Shown here: piece after piece, positions 58,270 through 64,000 of the stretch | How the letters are laid out: each line of letters begins with the position of its first letter | Position numbering within the stretch: position 1 is the first letter of the stretch | Assembly: GCA_028023455.1 (NCBI GenBank) | Contig: JAQFVV010012418.1 | Coordinates: 5,143,244-5,207,243 of the forward strand | DNA length: 64,000 nt | Reading direction: 5' to 3' | DNA from: Epiperipatus broadwayi | Taxonomy: Eukaryota > Onychophora > Udeonychophora > Euonychophora > Peripatidae | Position numbers and translations under genes: made by a program | The notes under the pieces: model-generated | Database searches by the model: none | What the model was told of the DNA's origin: nothing | The model's input: the letters and a program-made list of their open reading frames with translations, nothing else

Positions 58270-59190
58270 TATACATAACCATTGTGGCTATCATCACACA
58301 CACACTATTTGAAATCTTTCTTATTGGTTTTAAGTGTTTAAATTTTCACATAATACTATGCCCAATAAATTTTGTGATTGCTTTACTGCAATCTTTCTGT
58401 GCATCTGATAATCAGTCTTAAAATTTACATTGTACTGCTCTATAGATGTTAATCATTATTTGTTATATAAACACAAACATGCAAGTGCAAACACAAATAC
58501 ACTAATACAAATATAAATGCATTAATAAATAATTAAATCTTTTGAGAATCATTATGTCTATAAAATAAGGTTGCCTCAAACTTGGATCAGAGACCCAAAA
58601 TTACATTGTACATAAACCACTTTTGTTATATTTGAATACAAATTTATATACTGTATAATAAAGAGCATAAATGATTAAATATTATATAATTTATATAGGA
58701 CACAGGCACACCAATACAAACATATTAATAAATTATACCATTTATCAAATAATTAAAAAAAATATTCAAATAATTAAAAAATTAAAATTGAATACTTATG
58801 ACCAATATTCTCTGATTATGTTTTTATCTTGTTGAAGATCTTTAAATGCAAATTATCGGCGTATTTTTAATCCATTTTATTACTGGCTTTGGCCAATTAA
58901 AAAAAAAATCTGCTTTTGTCTTCTCTCTGCAAACTAATAAACTCAGCAGAAAAGAAAAAAATTAAATAAACCTATTACTAAAAATATTAATAAAAAATTC
59001 AAATTTTATCCAATTTCAGTTTAAGATATGCCATTTCAAAGAGATTTTCAAGCACAATGAATGCCGGGATTTCTGTTGACATCGTGTTTATAGTTTTCAT
59101 GCAATTTAAAAGAGAAAACAAGATTTCAATGAATTAGCTGATGCAAGCATATGGCACGCTTCAGTGAAGCAACCCATTAAAGATAAAGTC
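58270..59190. other. No gene seen
   Basis: AT-rich spacer between the dispersed repeat and the LINE; the LINE 5' UTR probably begins in its last few hundred bases. Confidence 0.45.
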
Positions 59191-59197
59191 ACGAGAA

Positions 59198-59920
59198 ATG
59201 GAGGAAAATATGGTTACGGAAAATAGATTAGAGTATGTATTTAGTAGAATGATAAGAGATATGGATGACAAAATAAGTAGTGCACTGGACATAGTTAGCC
59301 AAAGATTAAGTATGATAGAGGAAGAGGAAAGGATATAGAAGAAAAATTTAAATTGTTAGAGATGAAGTGAGAGCAGATCAAGGAATTAATGAATAGAAAT
59401 TATAAGGAAGAACTAGATAAGGAAGTTCAGAAGATGGAAGAGAATGTTATAGATGAAGTAAGGAAAGTAAGCTATGAGAAAATATTGATAGGAGACTCGC
59501 TAATTAGAGGATGTGGAGATGTAATTGCAAAGGAAAATAGAAATAGATGTGTAAGAGTATGTTTGCCTGGAGCTAGAATTAGGGATGTTACAAATAAAGT
59601 AAAGAAACAAGGGAGTAGAGATGTTTATGTTATGGTAGGGACAAAGAATTGATTAGTAATTTGAATAAGATTAAAGGAAAAATAGGAGTAGTTGGATTAC
59701 TACCAAGATTCGACAATAGTTATATGCTAGATAGGGCCTGTTCTATAAATGAGGATTGAAAAAATTATGCGAGAGAAATAATGTTATGTTTGGGATTTTT
59801 TTTTATTAATAAGAGGGAATTATATAACAACGATGGATTGCATTTAGCAAAACAAGGAAGTGAAGCATTAAGGGATTTGATTTACAAAAAATATTATAGT
59901 TTTGGAAACTTATAAAGGGA
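59198..59920 (+). pseudogene. LINE ORF1 with SGNH/GDSL-hydrolase-like domain
   Basis: The ATG at 59198 opens a polar, coiled-coil-like segment (MEENMVTENRLEYVF..DDKISSALDIVSQRL). After a frameshift come KILIGDSLIRGCGD (GDS block with the nucleophile Ser), VRVCLPGARIRDV and DVYVMVGT, another shift, and GVVGLLPRFDN, then NNDGLHLAKQGSEAL with the catalytic D..H block. Esterase-type ORF1 proteins are known in CR1-group LINEs and some relatives, where they are thought to aid RNP or membrane interaction. Inactive through frameshifts. Confidence 0.78.
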
Positions 59921-60119
59921 AGAAGAATTTTAAATTACAGTAATATCAAAAAGAAGAAGAATGGATGGCATGTAAGAAATAAACAATGGGTAGCTGATTT
60001 AGTTATAAAATGTAGATGTGGAGTGGGAATGGGTCTGTAAAATTAATGATAAACAAGTTAACTGCAAATATAATAGAGAAGAAAAAGTCAAAAGAATTCA
60101 TAAATGGGTAGTAAGAAAG

Positions 60120-60720
60120 AAGAAATTATTAAAATTGGATGTGACTTGAATTAAATAAAGCAACTAAAAACGAAGAGCTTGAGATATTAGCAGTAGTCGA
60201 AATATGTTTAAGAAAAGAAGAATCTATACTGGAAGACTTGTTATGGCAGGATATAAATAGAAAAGAAAATGGGGTAGTGGTATAGGAGTTATGTCAAAAA
60301 TATATATAAATACTGTGAAGTGTCAAGAAGATTTGTAGTTTGAGATAAAGTTGGGAAGACAAGAATGAATATTAGCTATAGGGTATATGCCCACTGGAAA
60401 TAGTCAAACTATAATGGAGTGGAACAGTAGCATATATGTGTGCCTAGTTAAGAATATACAAAGTTTTCAAAAAAAAAGAAAATAACGATTATAGGTGATA
60501 TGAATGAGCATATTGAAGAAATTGATGATGTGGATAACAAGAATGGACAGCTTTTGAAAAAAAAATTTGTCCGAGAATGAATTTAAGCATTGGAAATTTA
60601 TGAAATATTTATAAGGGACAATACACATGGCTAAAAATAATATATTTCACTCAATAGATTATATATTAGAGAAAGAGGGAATGGATAAGTACGGAAAATT
60701 AAAGTGTTTGATAATGTAGA
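60120..60720 (+). pseudogene. LINE ORF2 endonuclease region
   Basis: Fragments in changing frames: IGVMSKIYINT, GYMPTGNSQT, IIGDMNEHI (the GDFN-type motif) and HSIDYILEKEGMDKYGK (the IDYI motif). The order fits the apurinic-like endonuclease N-terminal to a non-LTR RT. Confidence 0.7.
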
Positions 60721-60789
60721 GAGAGTATGTAATAATAATCATAATTTCTTTTATAATGGCAATGGTTAGTAATGTGATGGAAAATAGTA

Positions 60790-62876
60790 TTAAAAGTAGA
60801 AAAGATAGTGAAAGATGAGGATGAGAATGAATGATAAGAATAAGTTAGAAGAATATAAAATAAAAGTAGAAGAAATCATGGAAGAGTTTGTTGGGGATGA
60901 ATATAAGGACTGGTGTGATAAAGTAGAAAAAATGGCAAATAGGGTTTTAGGTGAAAATAGTCCGAAGAATAAAAGTAATAGAAAAGTGAGAATTAGTAAA
61001 AGAGAGGGCAAAAACATGCACAGTAAGTGAAAAAGATGATAATATTAAATGGGAAAAATATTTTTAAAAAAAGAAGTTGGCTAAAATAGATAATTATAGA
61101 GAGAATGAAATGAAATAGTAAATTATTGGAGGATATTAATAAAAATGGAAGTGATGGGAGTAAAAAAATTGGAAATATATTAAAAAAGGAATGTAGTGGA
61201 GAAAGAAATAGTATTACTAGATGGTGAGAAAAAAGAGTGTAGCTTTAGAGAAGAATTGGAGACAATATTAAATAAGTATTAATGGATATAGCAAAGATGT
61301 TAGATGTAAAGGACAGAATGATAACAAATATAAAAGCATATAGTAATGGAAATAATTAAGTTTACAGAAAATGAATTGAGCGAGGCAGGGAAGAAATTGG
61401 AAAGTAGAAAGGCAAGAGGTTTAGGTAAATGAGCAGCAGCGATGGTGATGAATTTAGGAAATAGGACAAAATTAAATCTATTATCATGTTTTAATAAGAT
61501 GACACAGAAGAGAAAATTTCCAGATAGCTGGAATAATACTAGAGTAAGGTACTATTTAAAGGAAAGAGTAAGGATCATAGAAAGTTAAACAATTGTAGAC
61601 TGATAGTGGTAACATCAGTGTTATATAAAGTTTTTGCATATATGGTGTCTTGTAGAGTGGCAAAATAAGTCTAAAAAATTAATATATTGTGAGAAAGGCA
61701 ATAAGGTTTTCGATCAGGTAGGCATATAGGAGACAGTTTATTTGTAGTTACGCAACTTATAGAATTGAGTAGGAATACAGATAGACAGTTATATATGGTC
61801 TTTACAGATATAGAGAAGGCATATGATAGAGAAAATAGATTATGGATAAGTTTAATAAATTTGGGAATGAATGCAACTTTAGTGGATCTTATTAAGAGAT
61901 TCTATTAAAAATAATTACTACATGTATCAATTAATAAATGTAGAATCAGCTAGAGTTAAAAGTGGGGTGGGATTATGGCAAGGATGACCTATATCACCTA
62001 TTTTGTTTTTGTTATATTTGAAAGAAATTGAGAGAGCAATAGACTAGGAAGAGGAGTAGATACCATTAATAGATGACAAGGGAGTGTATATATTATCAGA
62101 TTTTTTATTTGCTAGTGATTTATTTTTATGCACAAAAAGTAGGGAAGATATGAAAGTTTTGCTGAAGACGTGCAAGTGTGGGGAGAGATGGGATTAAATT
62201 CGTTAAGTAAAATCAAAAGTAATGATGATAAATGCTGGGGAAAGAAAAGAGAAAGAATTTTTATTGGGGGATATAAAGTTAAACATGGTGAATAAGTATA
62301 ACTATTTGGGAATCGTCTTAAGTAATCAGAGAAATTGCTTGGATGAATGGGAGAAAAAAATAATAAATGAAGCGAAGAAAAGGGGACTGATAAAGAAATT
62401 AACTGTGTTTTCATATAATAAATATGATGTAGCTAGAATTGTATTGGAGTGGCAGTAGCAAGGTTAACTTATGGTAATGATTGTTGGGTATTTGTAAAGG
62501 GATGTTAGATTAGTTAGAAAAAGTACAAAGAGAAGTAGGAAGACATGTTTTAGATGCAAGCGTGTAGTCGGCAAAGGAAGCAATTCAAAAAGAAATGCAA
62601 TGGTCAAGTTTTTATATGAGAGATGCAAAAAATAAAATGAAAATGTTCAGTAGATTGGAATTTATGGATAATAAGAGTTTAGCCAAAATAGTATTTAATT
62701 GGGTTGTAAGTAAAGTACAGCCAACAAGATGGGTGAGAATGCAGAAGATTTGGATAAAGTATCAGTATACTTATACAAAAGGTGGGATAATTGTGTTAGG
62801 AGAATTGTTGAGTGTTATAATAGCAATAAAAAAATACATTAATAAAAAATACGGTGTTGGGAAGATGGAGAACTAG
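60790..62876 (+). pseudogene. LINE ORF2 reverse transcriptase and C-terminus
   Basis: Blocks: FTENELSEAGKKLESRKARG (about 61355), KRKFPDSW, QLYMVFTDIEKAYDREN (palm motif A, about 61790), a GxxQGxPISPILF block near 61970, FLFASDLFLC where FADD has become FASD (about 62105), KYNYLGIVLSNQ (62295), and a C-end with QWSSFYMRDAKNKMKMFSRLEFMD (62595). Many frameshifts and stops. Clade assignment to the CR1/Jockey side rests mainly on ORF1. The - strand frames at 60790 and 62112 are shadows. Confidence 0.8.
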
Positions 62877-64000
62877 TATGTAGAGTAAAAAAAGTTTAAA
62901 TATATTGTAACGGGCATACATGCCGTTATATTCTAATAAATAAAATTAAAAATAAAAGTTCGCAGATAAAAACTTCTTTTTTTAAGAATTAAAAATTTTA
63001 AAATTGAAAGTTAAAAGTCATCTAAACTTTATATATATAACATCGTACAGACGAAAAATTATTAAAAGAAAACTATTAAAAAAAAAGAAAAAGTTTTAAA
63101 ACTAAATATTAAGAAAAAAAACTTGAAAGATTTAAAGATAAAAAGAATGTACAATAAATTAATTAATGCTATTGTAAAATGGAAATGATTATTTTAATTA
63201 GTTAAAAGTAAGCTAGCCCTTGGGCATTTCAAAATGTATAAGTAAAGATCAGATAGGAGAGAAAAAACAATAGAAACTAATAGCCAATAAAAGAAATCCC
63301 TTAGAAAATGGATCTCAATGAAAAGATCATCATCGTCATGACGTAATGACCAGGATCCGAAATTTACAATAAAAGGAAAAGTTTGGAAATAATTAAAAAA
63401 GAGAGAGAGATAGAGATGTGCTATATGTGTTAGTGCGGGAGAGTTGAAGGAGAAGGGATTGAAAAGACGCACTCTTCAATCCCTTCAGTTTTTCTAAAAA
63501 AGGAAAGAGAAAGAGGAATGACCAATCATTTTCCTATATTGTGGACCACAGGACATCGGGGGAATTAACGCTGGATTCCAAATGGAAGCAACTGTATAGG
63601 ATGAACTTTTCTAAAACTGTAATAACTATATAACCAATGAACATTTTCAAAATAGTAAGAAATTTAATTCCAAAACCTTTTCAGTATTTAAGAGAAATAG
63701 AATTCTATCTGACCAAAGTAAATTATTATTAATAACTAATTTTATTTGATGTGTTTTTTTTTTAAAGTCATTTCCATTAAGTTATTTGTTTCGTTCTTTT
63801 AAGTTTTTATTATGATTTTTTTTTTTTTGTTAAACTAAACTTAATAAATGTTAAATTTATGTCGGGCATGAATGGCTGCATAGATTTGTAAAGTTATATT
63901 AGTTTAATTAAGGGAGGGTAAATCTTAGGTTATTTGTTTCGTAGTTAAATTGGGTTAATTGATTGGATATATTGGTGTAATTAGTAAATGCAATATGAGA
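62877..64000. other. LINE 3' end and unidentified downstream DNA
   Basis: A small hairpin AACGGGCATACATGCCGTT (about 62910) and an A-rich tail to about 63130 probably close the LINE. 63,200-63,560 is less AT-rich and has a hairpin of AAGGGATTGAA with TTCAATCCCTT (about 63450-63486); no gene or family recognised. The - strand frame at 63194-63472 has no domain. Confidence 0.4.

Noticed and set aside
58131-58421. 96-codon hydrophobic open frame
   Set aside because: Overlaps the dispersed repeat, is not conserved in the other copy, and has no domain.
60790-61017. Leu/Ser-rich frames on the - strand of the LINE (also 62112-62414)
   Set aside because: Antisense shadows of the purine-rich LINE coding strand.

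Overview
The window is strongly AT-rich eukaryotic DNA with long homopolymer tracts, GT-AG introns and densely nested transposons. It looks like invertebrate animal DNA. An arthropod is my best guess, from the mix of Penelope-like, hAT, RTE/CR1-type LINE and mag-like Gypsy elements, but I cannot fix the phylum. There are no bacterial operons, CRISPR arrays or functional RNA genes.

The one host gene is on the + strand. It is a PP6-regulatory ankyrin-repeat subunit (ANKRD28/ANKRD44/ANKRD52 type). Six well-supported exons lie at 7048-7159, 8072-8146, 22883-22958, 50466-50591, 50729-50816 and 50899-51016. All have consensus splice sites and compatible phases. A possible seventh exon is cut by the window start (1-68). 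The gene runs off both sides. Its introns reach about 27.5 kb and hold nearly everything else.

Intron contents in order: a snap-back element (4.0-4.5 kb); a pogo-like DNA transposon (5.35-6.47 kb); a short Penelope derivative (7.59 kb); a perfect 96-bp tandem duplication (9.1-9.3 kb); a dead RTE-type LINE (about 10.96-14.04 kb) broken by a 714-bp Penelope-type snap-back with two hammerhead ribozyme motifs in opposite orientation; a hAT element (14.19-20.28 kb) split by a 3.65-kb Penelope composite that carries a KAT7-like histone acetyltransferase retrocopy; a LINE fragment on the - strand (20.8-21.7 kb); a mag-like Ty3/Gypsy retrotransposon (24.3-30.8 kb) with its own insertions; a large inverted-repeat element (31.85-37.03 kb) with a second palindrome inside one arm; a hAT transposase (45.4-48.0 kb) interrupted by an axonemal dynein heavy-chain exon fragment; and an internally deleted hAT (49.4-49.8 kb). 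Downstream of the last ankyrin exon are two more hAT remnants (52.3-56.2 kb) and a LINE whose ORF1 is an SGNH-hydrolase-like protein (59.2-62.9 kb).

The most interesting signal is an apparent shared design. Four insertions (4043-4539, 12158-12871, 15670-19319, 26551-26771) consist of inverted arms, a one-sided tail of roughly 60-75 nt and a 12-16 bp target-site duplication. A fifth (7589-7694) is a minimal derivative with the same tail as the 12-kb copy. One member carries hammerhead motifs, and one carries Penelope RT/GIY-YIG sequence plus the KAT7-like host-gene retrocopy inside a single pair of target duplications. This suggests that Penelope-type retrotransposition, with template switching, builds snap-back elements and captures host mRNA. 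All alignments were made by eye, with no database search.
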